DNA from: Trichuris trichiura
Taxonomy: Eukaryota > Nematoda > Enoplea > Trichinellida > Trichuridae
NCBI GenBank assembly: GCA_037903355.1
Contig: JBAJFE010000042.1
Span: 880,001-944,000, forward strand
Length of the DNA stretch: 64,000 nt
Direction: 5' to 3'
The position numbers were made by a program, and so were the translations under genes. Below are positions 24,701-35,700 of this stretch, piece after piece (position 1 is the stretch's first letter; each line of letters opens with the position of its first letter). The notes below the pieces were generated by a model. It saw nothing but the letters and a program-made list of their open reading frames with translations. It had not been told where the DNA came from and did not search any database.

Positions 24701-26093
24701 ATCAAACGAGAACTGGTAAGATGAAATGCTGTATGCATTGCGGACAGCTTTAAGACTACCTTCTCTAATGCTTGGAAAAGTTCACAGATGGAATCATGCT
24801 CATATATTTTCTGTATACAGTGCATTCACGATTTTTACGGCACATAAGCTTTAACTGGGACACATTTTCTGTCCAAAATGTCCACTTGCTTCTTCGAACG
24901 TTCGGTTAAATAGTAACAAAATAGTAAGATGAATTTAGTTAACTGAAAAAACATTTCTTAGAAGACACCTGTCGCGTACCTGTGTATCTATTGGCGTAGT
25001 ACATGAAGCCGACGTGTTCAAGTTTGCACATTTGATCTATTAGCGCAACAGTTGGAACAGGTCAATTTTGTCATCCCAAATCAGCTTTTTTTTACATGAC
25101 CTCATAAACCAGCCACCTGTACCAGACAAGATACGAAAGTTCAAATCAATTTAAACTACATATAGCATACTATTGAAAAAACACAGGTTACGAATTTTCA
25201 GGTTCAAAGAACGAGACAATGGATTGCAGCTGCTGTCATCGCCTATTTTTCTGCTACGCTACTATAACTCTTTGTCGTGTACCTTATTCATGTGAATGTT
25301 TCCTTAATAAAACGCGTTTCGCAAATACCATTTGTATCGTGCAGTTAAAATTAAACAGATCATTGACGTAACAGTCAGCACGTTCAATGGGCTAACGAAA
25401 GTAAATACACGCTAACAAAATGTTATGAATACGAATGATAATTTTTGAAATAGAGATAATGCTGCGGTACATCCTTATTTTCGTTTGAAAGATTAAACTG
25501 ATTACATTGACGTAGAAGCACTGAGTTAAAAAAAACAGGACAGATGAGCACAGCGCGTTGCAACCTAAGACAACGTCGGAGAGTGTCAATTCACCGTCAT
25601 CTACACAAAAGGAAGTTCAGGTGGAACTAGTCTGTTCTAGAACGGAGTACGAAGCAGCTCAAATCCACCATACGCAGTGAAAACGATGTCAACTAGTCAC
25701 GTCAGAGCGCGACCATTCGGAACCAATTCACTTTGTGTGGACGTTGGCAGCAGGTAGCACACATGTAATTTAGGCTGAACTGGTAAAATCAGGTTCAACA
25801 ACTATTGGAGATAAATAATGTGCCGCGCAACGGAGAAAACCTATAGAAAAAATCCAAAAACATTTACTATGTTCCTATGGCATACCAACAGTACAGTGCA
25901 AAACCAGCGATTCCACCGAACAAAGAACAGCTTGTCCGAAAATGAGCTACAAGAAGAACAAGAGGCCGATGTTATAGAATTCAAGCAACTTGAAACGGCC
26001 TTAGTGCCAACAATAAAACTGGAAAAGTTGAAATAACAAAATGTGCACGGACGACTTTTGAAAGGGATTGTTCGCAGCTTGCCTGCATGTCAC
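21766..26093. other. no gene seen
   Basis: 4.3 kb of AT-rich DNA with only short chance open frames. The last part is the 3' flank of the minus-strand PDI gene. Confidence 0.5.
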
Positions 26094-27569
26094 TTACAAC
26101 TCTTCGTGCTTTTCTTGTTCGGCTTCTGCTTCAGGAGAGACGGCTTCGGCTCCTTCTTTGCCCTCGCTATCAACAAACTTAATAAGAGCCTCCAGTGTGT
26201 GATCCCCTCCGTAACGGAGCCCTTGCGATGCCCCCTTTTTGAAATACATTATCGTTGGGAAGGACTGGATTTTCACTTCTTCCAGTTCGTTGGCGGTTGC
26301 GTCCATTTTAGCAATGATCACTTTCTTGCCATCCTTAAAATGCTCACCTAATTTATCCCATATGGGCGCCAACTGCTTGCAGTGGCCGCACCACGGCGCG
26401 TAGAATTCGACTAACACTGGTTTTTCGGCTTTCTTCAAATAATCGTTGAACATGCTAGCTACTAACACCTTCACTGCACCCTTGTCCCAATCGTCGGGCA
26501 AATCTTGAGACAAAAGATGCGGCTTTAGTTTTCCGTCTAGAAATTCTTGGGCAAATTGAGACAGAGACTTTTCCGTAATCTCTTTGAATTCTGGCTTGAA
26601 CTTTTGCATATCCTCGCCGATACTTATGATGCGGCAAGCTGGTACTTCGGTTTCCTTCATTCCAAAGAATTCAAGCACGCGCTTATTGTCCTCACTTTCA
26701 ATATCAACGGAAACGAAAAGCATTTTACCTTTGAACTTTTTCGCCGCTTTCGTGTACGCCGCTATCAAATTGTCAGTTTCGGGTGCTGCTTTGCTGATGA
26801 AAAGCAACATATGCGTCTTAATGTGGCCAGCAAATATTTTATGGGCTGTCGACTGGTTGAATTCATTCACTATAGGCATGCTGTTCACAAATATCCATTT
26901 TTTCAACTCTTCCGTCTGATACTCGCCGTCGTACGTTTCACGGGCATCATCGAAAGGTTTAAACAAAATAATACCGTCGCCATCGGCTTTCAGTTCTTTG
27001 TAGACGCTGTCCTCCGACGTGATACCAAAGATGGTATTGTCGATAAGTCCGGCAGATTCGAGGAATTTTTTAGCTTTATCGCTGTCCTTCTTTTTGAAAA
27101 ATCCAATCACAACAACTTGATCAGCAATGAACGCCTTTGCTTCAGCTGCAGTGGTCAATTCCTTGGCAACTGGACCCGTCTTTTTTTTAAGCCACTGCAC
27201 AATGCTGTCCGCATCGCGACCACCGGCATACTCGATCATATTACCCTCTTTAAAGAACTTCAAAGTTGGATAGCCTCTGACTTCGTACTTCTCGGCCAAC
27301 GTTGTCTCAACTGTGGCATCCACTTTAGCCAACTTGATATCGCTATTTTCGTCTTTGAGTATCTTGGCTGCCTTGGTATACTCCGGCGCAAGAGCTTTAC
27401 AATGACCGCACCAAGGGGCGTAAAATTCAACAAGTATAAACTTGTTATCATCTATGGCCGAGTCGAAATTTTTGGTATTCAATACGAGCACATTGTCTTC
27501 TTCGGTAACATCGGCCGCCAAGCTTAAAGCAGGCAAGACGCAAACAAGGGCAAGTAGAGCAAATTTCAT
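26094..27569 (-). CDS. pdi: protein disulfide isomerase (PDI, a-b-b'-a' type), intronless
   Basis: ER-resident thiol-disulfide oxidoreductase that forms and shuffles disulfides in secretory proteins; in animals it is also the beta subunit of collagen prolyl 4-hydroxylase. The 491-residue product starts with a signal peptide (MKFALLALVCVLPALSLAA). Both thioredoxin domains carry the canonical WCGHCK active site (CGHC at residues 54-57 and 394-397), each with a downstream cis-proline context (YPTLKFFK, FPTIMYFK). Two redox-inactive b domains lie between. The acidic tail ends KHEEL, an HDEL-like ER retrieval signal. Length matches nematode and vertebrate PDI (about 490-510). I chose the ATG at 27569 because it starts the signal peptide; the frame is open 37 codons further upstream (to 27680), but that part would mask the signal. 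It is a single exon, although the other genes here have many introns. Collagen-rich cuticle synthesis would need it. Confidence 0.98.
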   Translation of the reverse strand: MKFALLALVCVLPALSLAADVTEEDNVLVLNTKNFDSAIDDNKFILVEFYAPWCGHCKALAPEYTKAAKILKDENSDIKLAKVDATVETTLAEKYEVRGYPTLKFFKEGNMIEYAGGRDADSIVQWLKKKTGPVAKELTTAAEAKAFIADQVVVIGFFKKKDSDKAKKFLESAGLIDNTIFGITSEDSVYKELKADGDGIILFKPFDDARETYDGEYQTEELKKWIFVNSMPIVNEFNQSTAHKIFAGHIKTHMLLFISKAAPETDNLIAAYTKAAKKFKGKMLFVSVDIESEDNKRVLEFFGMKETEVPACRIISIGEDMQKFKPEFKEITEKSLSQFAQEFLDGKLKPHLLSQDLPDDWDKGAVKVLVASMFNDYLKKAEKPVLVEFYAPWCGHCKQLAPIWDKLGEHFKDGKKVIIAKMDATANELEEVKIQSFPTIMYFKKGASQGLRYGGDHTLEALIKFVDSEGKEGAEAVSPEAEAEQEKHEEL

Positions 27570-28354
27570 TTTTCCAAACACGGATGGCCAACGCGCTAAC
27601 AGAGCACACAATGTTCGAATGCGACAGTTCAATGCCTCACAAACGACCAACAGCCCTTTCACTGACGTGTCTTCGTTCAATGTTTAACTAGGCTAACTGG
27701 TTCCACAGTATATTGATCGGCAGGGTCGGATACCCCGCAAACTGCGATTTTCTACAAGGCTACTTGCGGAAAATCAGAATTAGTTTTTCCCCAAAGTATT
27801 TTTTCGTATAATTCGCACCCTTTCTTTTAATTATAATTTCTTACAATTTCTTACCTTCGGATTATGATGATAAGATTCTCATATGCAGCAAAAATCTGCT
27901 GCGCTCGCTTAAAATTGTTTACTGCTTGTCTATCCGCTTTTATATTTCAGGGATACTTCTATGCCTAGTTAAAATAAATCGATTTTTCTTTTTGCCACTT
28001 TTTCAAACAAATATTAATTATTTTTGTATTAACACGTGCCGACTGATTTCAAATTACAGTTTTTAAAAAAAGAAAGCAGCAAGTTCGCCGACCGTTTTCT
28101 GTTTGAATTCAAGCAGAGGACTTACTGTATATCAAGTAATTAGAAAGTAGGTACGCTGGTAGATCATTAAACTTTTCTGCCGTCTTTTCAACCCGATTGA
28201 GCAGTAGTGCACATTTGAGTGGCATAAATTCGTGAAACTTCTGTGAATGTACCTGTGACACAGCGAAATGTGGATGATATCTTTACGCAGTGTTGTTGTT
28301 GTTGTTGTTGTTATTGTTACTACTATCGCTGTTTGTTTGTGTTGAAATTTTAGT
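27570..28354. other. no gene seen; 5' flank of PDI
   Basis: Presumed promoter side of the minus-strand PDI gene. It includes an AT-rich stretch at 27780-28080 and a (GTT)n microsatellite at about 28294-28317. No TATA or other box could be assigned with confidence. Confidence 0.4.
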
Positions 28355-28500
28355 GCCCAGTGCCTTAGGTAGAGCAGTCGTTTGAACACAAAGCAAGACT
28401 CACAAATCTTAGCTACGCTGGGCGCCCAGCAAACGTCTGTTACGGTTCGCGTCCCCTCTACATCCGAAACGAACAAACGCGGGAAAAGCTTTTCCATTTT
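28355..28500 (+). mobile_element. tRNA-like SINE candidate
   Basis: GCCTTAGGTAGAGCAGTCGT resembles a tRNA A box, and about 90 bp downstream TTACGGTTCGCGTCCCCTC resembles a B box, so an internal RNA polymerase III promoter is possible. The spacing is longer than in a tRNA gene and no cloverleaf fits. It continues into ACAAACGCGGGAAAAGCTTT, which resembles the GAGCGGGAAAAGCCGTAAAA end of the foldback arms, so the two may share a source. A long minus-strand frame across it (28132-28674) is probably incidental. Confidence 0.45.
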
Positions 28501-30781
28501 CTTTGAGTAACAAGGGGATAAGCACTCGAAAAAAAGTTTGTAAATTTGTAACATTTCAAATTCAGTGGATTGACTGTATGATAACCTTTCCAATTTTTCA
28601 TTCACTTCTTTTTCGATCAGTCTAATAGCGACTGCATTATTTAGATTAGTGATTCTCAAGAGCGCGTTACCCAACCCAGGGCCGTTGGAAGGCCGAGGTT
28701 TGCGATGGACTATGGTCAGTTAAAGGCCAATAAGCCTTAGATAAAAGACCTTCGTGGTCGAATTAGTGCTTTATATTCTCCAAATGAACCTGCGGAACCG
28801 ACACTATAACGCCTACGAACAACCGGCGATGGTCAAACATCTCTTGGGATATCTAGAGAGCAATAGCGAAGTCCAATGCTCTGGCGCGTAAAGGTTGAGA
28901 AGCTATGATCTAAGTGAACGCCAGATTCGGTTTCAGTGTGCATTTGAAGGGTAAATGAACTTACTAAATTCAGAAGAAGCTAAGTTTCAAAACGCAGACA
29001 AACTTCACATCTTCTTTGCTTGAATTTCAAAGTGTTGTTTTAAAAGTTCTTTTTTGTTGTTCGGCTTACGTTTTCTATACTTTTGTTTTGTACTAAACGT
29101 AACCTGCTTTATTTATATCTTAAATGCAAGTTTGAACTTCAGACAAACTTCAAAAGCTGCAATCAGGTGACTAGTTAGTCATACGGTAGCTTACAGGTTA
29201 GCGCACATTGCACACTCATTTTCAAAGGCATCGAGAGGAATCCTGTTTCTAGCATAACGCTACTTTACAAAAGAAACAGTTTCCTAACGCTTGGTTAAAG
29301 CGTTTTTGCTATTACTGTAGCGTTTTAGGAAGACTGGATAGCCAAACGTACCTGTAAATCCCACGGTAAAGTTGTAGTTTTTTCGAAGGTAAAAATGTTC
29401 AGCGCAACAGTAAGGTTCATCCGCAGCTTTAGGCTCATCGATGAATTTAGAAGCACTTTCTGGTGACCTAAAAAAACTGCATGGTTTCTTCATCAGCATA
29501 ACAATGCAAGTTTTAAAATGCCAGAAATTCCAATGCATTCTTTCGCTTCTTACTTACATTCCCAGGCAGGAAAGATATAGTTTTGTCTTTATCGCTATAA
29601 TACTCCTATTGCGATTGCTCTTTTCCGTTTTGTTTTAAAAGCAGATGCTCATCAGTGGAAGTCAATTAGAATAATGCGTAACTGCGCATCTACAGTATCT
29701 GTTTTTAATCAAGTTCGTTTGAAATTAATTCTTCAGTTTCCTTTGATGTTATCTTCGATAAGAAGTGCCCTTGTTGACTTTGCTTGAAGCAAAAAGAATC
29801 AATCACTCATACTTATGAAATGCCAGTTTTCTTTTCCAGCCAAGCACGTTGATTTATAGTTTAGCGTTGAAGAACTTTGGAAGTGCTGTTCGCCGACTGT
29901 ATTGATTTGACAGTTTTAGTTCGATGATTGCATGATATTTTCATCTGAAGTTTACTTTGGTCTTTACCAACCCGCAGCAAAGCCCACTTCCTTGATGGTG
30001 TTCACCCACCACCATTTAGCAGTCCCGCTAAAGATCTGTTGTGATTATACAATCAAGGCATTACTTATTGTTTGTATATTTCTACCTTCCACGACTGCTT
30101 CTTTAAAGTTACAACTTATGCTATCTGCTGAACATATCCACACTTTAATCGGAAAAGAAAGTGCAGCAGACTACTTATACTTTTAGCTGCTGAATTTGTA
30201 TCCTTTAACTGAAGACAATGACTTTGTGACTGCGCGAAATCTTACAGTGCTTAAATGAAGCCATTACTTCAATAACAAATGACAACTTTTGGATAGCTGC
30301 CTTAATTTGCATAACGCGTTCACGTTAATGATGAATTTAGCCTAAATTGGAAAAAAATAAGAAACTGGCTGGCGACAGCATTCCCCCGTTAGTACAGTAA
30401 CTTTACCGTTGATTTAGTAGTAAAATTCGACTGAGAACTTTCATGTATGCTTATCTGTCAGCGCTATTGCTTCACTTGCCACTAGAAGCAAAACTAGGGT
30501 GACTGAAAAAGAAATTCCGTCTGCGACAACTTGAGCGAACTTTGAAATAAACACATGACGTAACATTTGACTGACGTGGCTTTTTGAAACTGAAACCTGC
30601 AAACACTTTATTATACAGTAAGACTGACTCTCCAATGTTTCAATGCTGACGTCGCATGGATGCAACCGAAATGACGTCACTCTTTAATAGCAAACAATCC
30701 CGCGGTAACAAATGTAACTCGTAGGGGTAGGGCAGTAAAAGAATATCTTTTGCAAGTCAAGAAAAAGCTAAATGAAAAAAT
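28501..30781. other. no gene seen
   Basis: Intergenic sequence between the PDI gene and the 3' end of the eEF2 kinase gene. No supported feature; a G+C-richer block at about 28670-28950 looks unlike its surroundings but matches nothing I recognise. Confidence 0.45.
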
Positions 30782-32734
30782 CTATTCGTCGCATAACGCG
30801 TAGGCCTCTTCGGCCAGTACAAAATACTTATTGGCAAGTTTACCCTTCATAGCCTCGGTGGCAGCCTCGGCAGCTTTATTGTAATACTCTGCTGCCATCG
30901 TGACGTTCTTTGTCAGTTCGGGACCACCGGTCATATACAACTCGGCAATTTTGGCAAAAAGTTCATGCTTCGCTAAATCTGTGATGTCGTTCACTTCGCT
31001 GACTTCCAGCAACTTGTTGTACCACTTGAGCGCTTCGGCGAAAGATTGACTTTTTTCGCAGCCAAGTTTGTCACCTTTGCAATAAGCGTCGGCAAGGTAC
31101 AGCATAGCCCATCGATCACCCATATTAGCCGCTTGCGTCATATATTCCATGCCTGCGTCAATATTATCCTCATCGTCTTGATCTTCTATGGTGAAATCGC
31201 TTAAAAGCTCGTGGGGAAAGCCGAGATAAATCTTGGCAAGAGTTAGAACAGCTTCCTGCGACCCGCACTTTGCCGCGGCAGTCAAATGGAACCAGGCGGA
31301 CGCGTGGTCGTAAGGCACTCCTTCAGTTGTAAATTTACCCAATTCATGATAGCGAGCCAAGTCCAAATGGATGGCACCCAAAATTTTGTTATCTCCGCTG
31401 TCTTCCTCTTTTTCATCACAGTCACTTAGCTCTTCTGAGACGACGCAAATTTCCGGTATCACAAGGCACGCGGGGCGAGACTGCTTGCGTTTCGCCTCCC
31501 AAAACTCTTCGTGAGCCTGTCGCGCGCTAGAACCATCCACCTCGGATTCAAAGCGCGTTCTTACGGGAGAAAACGACACGCCAGAATCGTTAACACTTCC
31601 ACTAGACGAGCCATGAGACAAACTACCATTAATAAACACGTCGCCATTATCATTGCCAACGGAACCGAACGGATGTTCATCGCAGGATAGCATGGACGAC
31701 TGGGATCGAGCCCTCACAAATTCCATCGCGCTAAGGGACTTATGTTGCGATACGCATTTTTCAACTTCGGATAAGCGATAAACAGTTTCCGACAAATGCT
31801 GTTTCATTGCGTACGACCTTTTTCGAACCGCTCTTTCGGTTGGTGCCAAGTCAAACCGCGCCAAGCCGAGCGATTCGCAAATTCTGTTGCACGAGTGAGT
31901 GTAGAAAAAGAGCGCCATTCCTTTGGTGCCCAAATTACCGTCACCGTATCCTTTACCGTCGGCTGTATGAATTTGGGGATCCGTGTATAAATCACCTACG
32001 CCTTGTATATCGACTACCATCAACTGGTGAGCACTTCTTTCGAAAGTGAAGTGGCTAAACGCTTGCGGCGTTTGTCTGTAAACGGATGAGACAAAGCCAG
32101 AGTTGGAATTGTACTTGATATAACTGCCCTCGATGAAACGCTCGATGTGATACAACGGTTTACCTTCGCGCTGAACGAACTCTATGACGGACACTTGAAA
32201 AATGTCTACCTTTTTCGGTGGGTTATGGCGGTTGAATTCTTCGGCCCACAATTTGGCATCCATTTGAAGGCGTACATCTTCAAAGTACGTTTCTCGGTTT
32301 ACGTCCGTTATGTATCTTTTAGCAACGTAGTTCATCTCGTGACCCCAATCGACCGTCTTGTCATTCTTATCACTCTTCTTCAAACGATAACATTCACGCA
32401 TTGCCCCTCGATCGAACGGATGGTCTTCAATTTTCACATAGACGGTGTCGGTTACCCATCGTTCGCGCACCGACGAGTAACGATACCGAAGGCACTCCTC
32501 GACAGCGTAGGAACTTAGCCTCATATTTTCCCATGGATCAGAAATGTCAAGAACTTTTTTTAACAGCTGGCGCCACTTTGCCTTCAACTTTTTATCATTG
32601 CTTGACGCCTCATTTGAACAGGGAAATTTGGAAACAGCGAGTTCTTGGTCGTGAGGAAAAGGGTGAAGGAACACTTCGTCTACTTTTGAAGTCATACCGG
32701 TCGCCTGCTGGTCCCAGCCTAAAACAACTTTCAT
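30782..32734 (-). CDS. efk-1: eukaryotic elongation factor 2 kinase, intronless
   Basis: Ca2+/calmodulin-dependent alpha-kinase that phosphorylates eEF2 and slows translation elongation under stress or starvation. The 650-residue protein (human about 725) has the full layout. A calmodulin-binding helix lies at about residues 52-70 (KWRQLLKKVLDISDPWENM). The atypical alpha-kinase domain covers about 90-310, with the ATP lysine in NYVAKRYI (about K139), FEDVRLQM, IKYNSNSGFV, AFSHFTFERS, VVDIQGVGDLYTDPQIHT and the glycine-rich GDGNLGTKGMAL (from about 264). A serine-rich regulatory linker covers about 330-440. C-terminal Sel1-like/TPR-type helical repeats (about 450-650), which recruit eEF2 in the family, end EEAYALCDE. 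The ATG at 32734 is used; a second in-frame ATG (32695) would also keep every domain. No intron interrupts the frame. Orthology is very clear. Confidence 0.97.
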   Translation of the reverse strand: MKVVLGWDQQATGMTSKVDEVFLHPFPHDQELAVSKFPCSNEASSNDKKLKAKWRQLLKKVLDISDPWENMRLSSYAVEECLRYRYSSVRERWVTDTVYVKIEDHPFDRGAMRECYRLKKSDKNDKTVDWGHEMNYVAKRYITDVNRETYFEDVRLQMDAKLWAEEFNRHNPPKKVDIFQVSVIEFVQREGKPLYHIERFIEGSYIKYNSNSGFVSSVYRQTPQAFSHFTFERSAHQLMVVDIQGVGDLYTDPQIHTADGKGYGDGNLGTKGMALFFYTHSCNRICESLGLARFDLAPTERAVRKRSYAMKQHLSETVYRLSEVEKCVSQHKSLSAMEFVRARSQSSMLSCDEHPFGSVGNDNGDVFINGSLSHGSSSGSVNDSGVSFSPVRTRFESEVDGSSARQAHEEFWEAKRKQSRPACLVIPEICVVSEELSDCDEKEEDSGDNKILGAIHLDLARYHELGKFTTEGVPYDHASAWFHLTAAAKCGSQEAVLTLAKIYLGFPHELLSDFTIEDQDDEDNIDAGMEYMTQAANMGDRWAMLYLADAYCKGDKLGCEKSQSFAEALKWYNKLLEVSEVNDITDLAKHELFAKIAELYMTGGPELTKNVTMAAEYYNKAAEAATEAMKGKLANKYFVLAEEAYALCDE

Positions 32735-35700
32735 CAATGTTCGCCGCTCGAAGCGAAAGAAATTGTTTTCACGTTTAGGCTATTCAAGTTTTTTTTGAAA
32801 CAATCTAACCAGCTCAATTTTGCAACAGGGGCAACATGGCAGGGCGTAAGTGAAACTTAGACCTTTAACACTGCTGTCCCGCTCCGACATTTTTCGAGTC
32901 AAACTTAAATGACTTTATTTTCAGGTGGAATCCTAAATGATCATCCATTTACCCTCGTAAAATCTAGAAGTTTTCTTAACGGTTTGCAATGATAAGCGTC
33001 TGCTCACCCTTCTAGTGTTCTAATAAGCTGCCGTAAAACGCTTTCAAGTGGTCGTGAATGTTTACTTAGATCAATTGAGCTGATGTGAACGTATACGAAA
33101 GGGAAGAAACAACTTATCTTGAACACGATCACTGCAACAACAAAAAATATGCAAAGCTAACAAGCTATCCATAAGACAACCTGCCTTTCTTAAAGACAAC
33201 TTTCGCTTATAACTTATCAGACTCGGATAAACGATGAATAGAGTAAGCGACAATGCGGAGAGGATAGAAAAACCTGACGACTGTAACGTAGGCAAGATTA
33301 ACGGAAAAAGCAAACACGTCTTGGAAAACGATTACAGTGCCATTGTCCGACTTTGTTGCCGGTGCTACCCAGGCGAATTTTTGGTTTAAAATAACACAAG
33401 AGCGCCCATTTAACCGATTGCAAACAGTCACAAGGCTTCAAACGAAAAGATTAGAGTCTATTGCAAACATCCAACTGCATAAATAATTTATGCAAAATAG
33501 ATGTTTACATAAGCCATGAATGAATCATCTCTTGCTAAGCTGACATGCAATCTAGCGGACAGATTTTTGCTGTAATGATTGCAAGCCTGTAAGCAGGCGG
33601 AGAAAGAAACAAAGTTAGAGAAGACAACGCAGGAATTACTACGACCCAGTGCAAGCGAACATCGCTTCTTCACCGATCCAAACTACCACGCCAGCGGCAA
33701 ATGCGAAAGCAACAACAACAGATTTCGTAGAGCTGAAAAATAGCCAGAAAAAGCCTGCAACGAGAAAGCAGAGATGGTGGTGCCCATGCAAGCGCAGGTG
33801 CGGTGCGAATGTTTCGTATTGCACGGTTTAAGGCATAGCTTCCTAAGCTCTCAACTTTAACAACCCTGCTGGATCCTTTCTTGCTCATGTTGCATGCAGG
33901 ACTTCCTCGCGCACCCTCAAGGCCCCATGTCCCGAGAAATTGGTCCTAGCACCCGGAAAATTATACAGCTCCCCTTAATTGGCTATTTTCAAAAAATAAC
34001 CCAAGCGAAAAACACTACAGAAGCAACACCATGTATACGGGTTGTTGCGAATCACGGAGAACAATGCACACAAAAAGAAAAGTAAAATAAAGGCGAAACA
34101 TACCTGGGAGAAACGCACCTGGGTATTACACGTTTACCGAACGCGTAAGACAATGTGGTTAATGCCACATAACAGCTCGAACGATCATCCTTAGCCAAAC
34201 ATCAGTTTAAGCCGCCACAGCGAAAGAAGTAATACATAAGCCATGAAAACACGTCTCAAGTAAACATCACGTAGAGCTGAAGACGATAACGGAAAAACAC
34301 TGATCGACAGTAAGGGGAAAGCACGTTCCACTAAGGAATTTTCAAGAAAAAATGTAATCTAAGCGATGCTGCAAAGAAGACAAACGCTGACAGGTGTTAC
34401 GTTATTGACGTGGCGTATCCGTGAAATAGCGACAACCTAACTTGAAAAGTTCACAATAGTTCTTAATGTTAGAAGAAAAACTCATAAAGTAGCAAATTTT
34501 CATTTCAGTCAAGTTGAAAGAAGTCTCACTGCGGGACGATTTGATTTTTGAACCACCTTTACTATTAGTTTAACGTGAAGTTTATACTATAAGACTATGC
34601 TGTAAGTTGGCTTTTTGCCACTGCGGACAACGTTGACAATTCATGACTGTTTCAGGAACGTTCGAGATCGTACAACGATTTACTGCACTGCTTAATGAGC
34701 TCCAGTTCTGAAAGTGACTACTCACTACTTGGTTACAGAATCCCCGTTACTTGAGCATTGTTTTTAACAAGCGAAGACGAATATCGATTTTTTTAAAAAT
34801 CTTGTCGTAAAAATCTCGCGCGAAGCGTATTCATGTTTACTATAACAGCCACACAACATTTTTGAATACTTACGATCGTACCAGGTTTACATTAGCGATG
34901 CCACAGCTTACCTTTAGCCATGTAGTACTATTTTTTAGACAGTTGTGTTCAGCGTTTTGTGCACATGATTTCTGTTCATTAAATTTGACATAGTAAGCAT
35001 TGCAAGGAGTGCTGCTACAATCCCCAGGCAACAAAACGCTCTATTTTGCCGATCTATGTGTGACGAGCTTTCCATTAAGGTACAAGATGAAACTTGTTAG
35101 CTCTTTCGTAAAACAACGCGTCTTAAAAACGAAATGCGGCTTTTAAATTTTTTTTGTATGCTAAAATCGGAAATCATTACGAGTCCGTATGTAGAATAGC
35201 AGATGAATATTACGGCAAAGCGGGTGTTCTGCACAAGTCTTTACTTAATCAAAAATGTCACAATTCAAATCGTCGAACTTCGGATGCGGAACGTGTTTTA
35301 ATCCAGCTTATCGGAAAAAGTAGTTTATATAGATGATACTCAGGTACATTTACAAAAATGATAGTCAGGTAAAGTTATTCTCAACTTTACGTTTTCCCGC
35401 TTGCAGTAATAATTTTAATTACGCCATTTGCTCTCCCTAAACGTTTTCTACGGTTCATACCATTGAATAATTGTGAAAGTACGTTTTGTTTCGTCTGCTT
35501 GGCATTTCATTTCTTTGCAGACGTCGTTCACAAGATCGTTTCGGCTCTTTTAAATCGTCAAGCAACCGTCATGCTCTTATTTATTCTCAATAACAGGCAG
35601 ATGCGCATTCCTCAGATTTCGTTTGCTGTTGCGAACTTCAACTGACGTGCTTTTTGTTTGGCCAAAAAATTGGTCTACTCAAGCCGTGCGCCATAACTTG

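Noticed and set aside
26547..27527. 326-codon open frame on the plus strand opposite PDI
   Set aside because: It is the antisense of a highly conserved coding sequence and has no recognisable motif; the codon bias of PDI explains the lack of stops.
28355..28500. Functional tRNA gene
   Set aside because: A-box and B-box-like words are too far apart and no acceptor, anticodon or T stem can be formed.
28132..28674. 180-codon minus-strand open frame
   Set aside because: It crosses a (GTT)n microsatellite and the SINE-like sequence at 28355-28500; length is only marginally above chance for this window.
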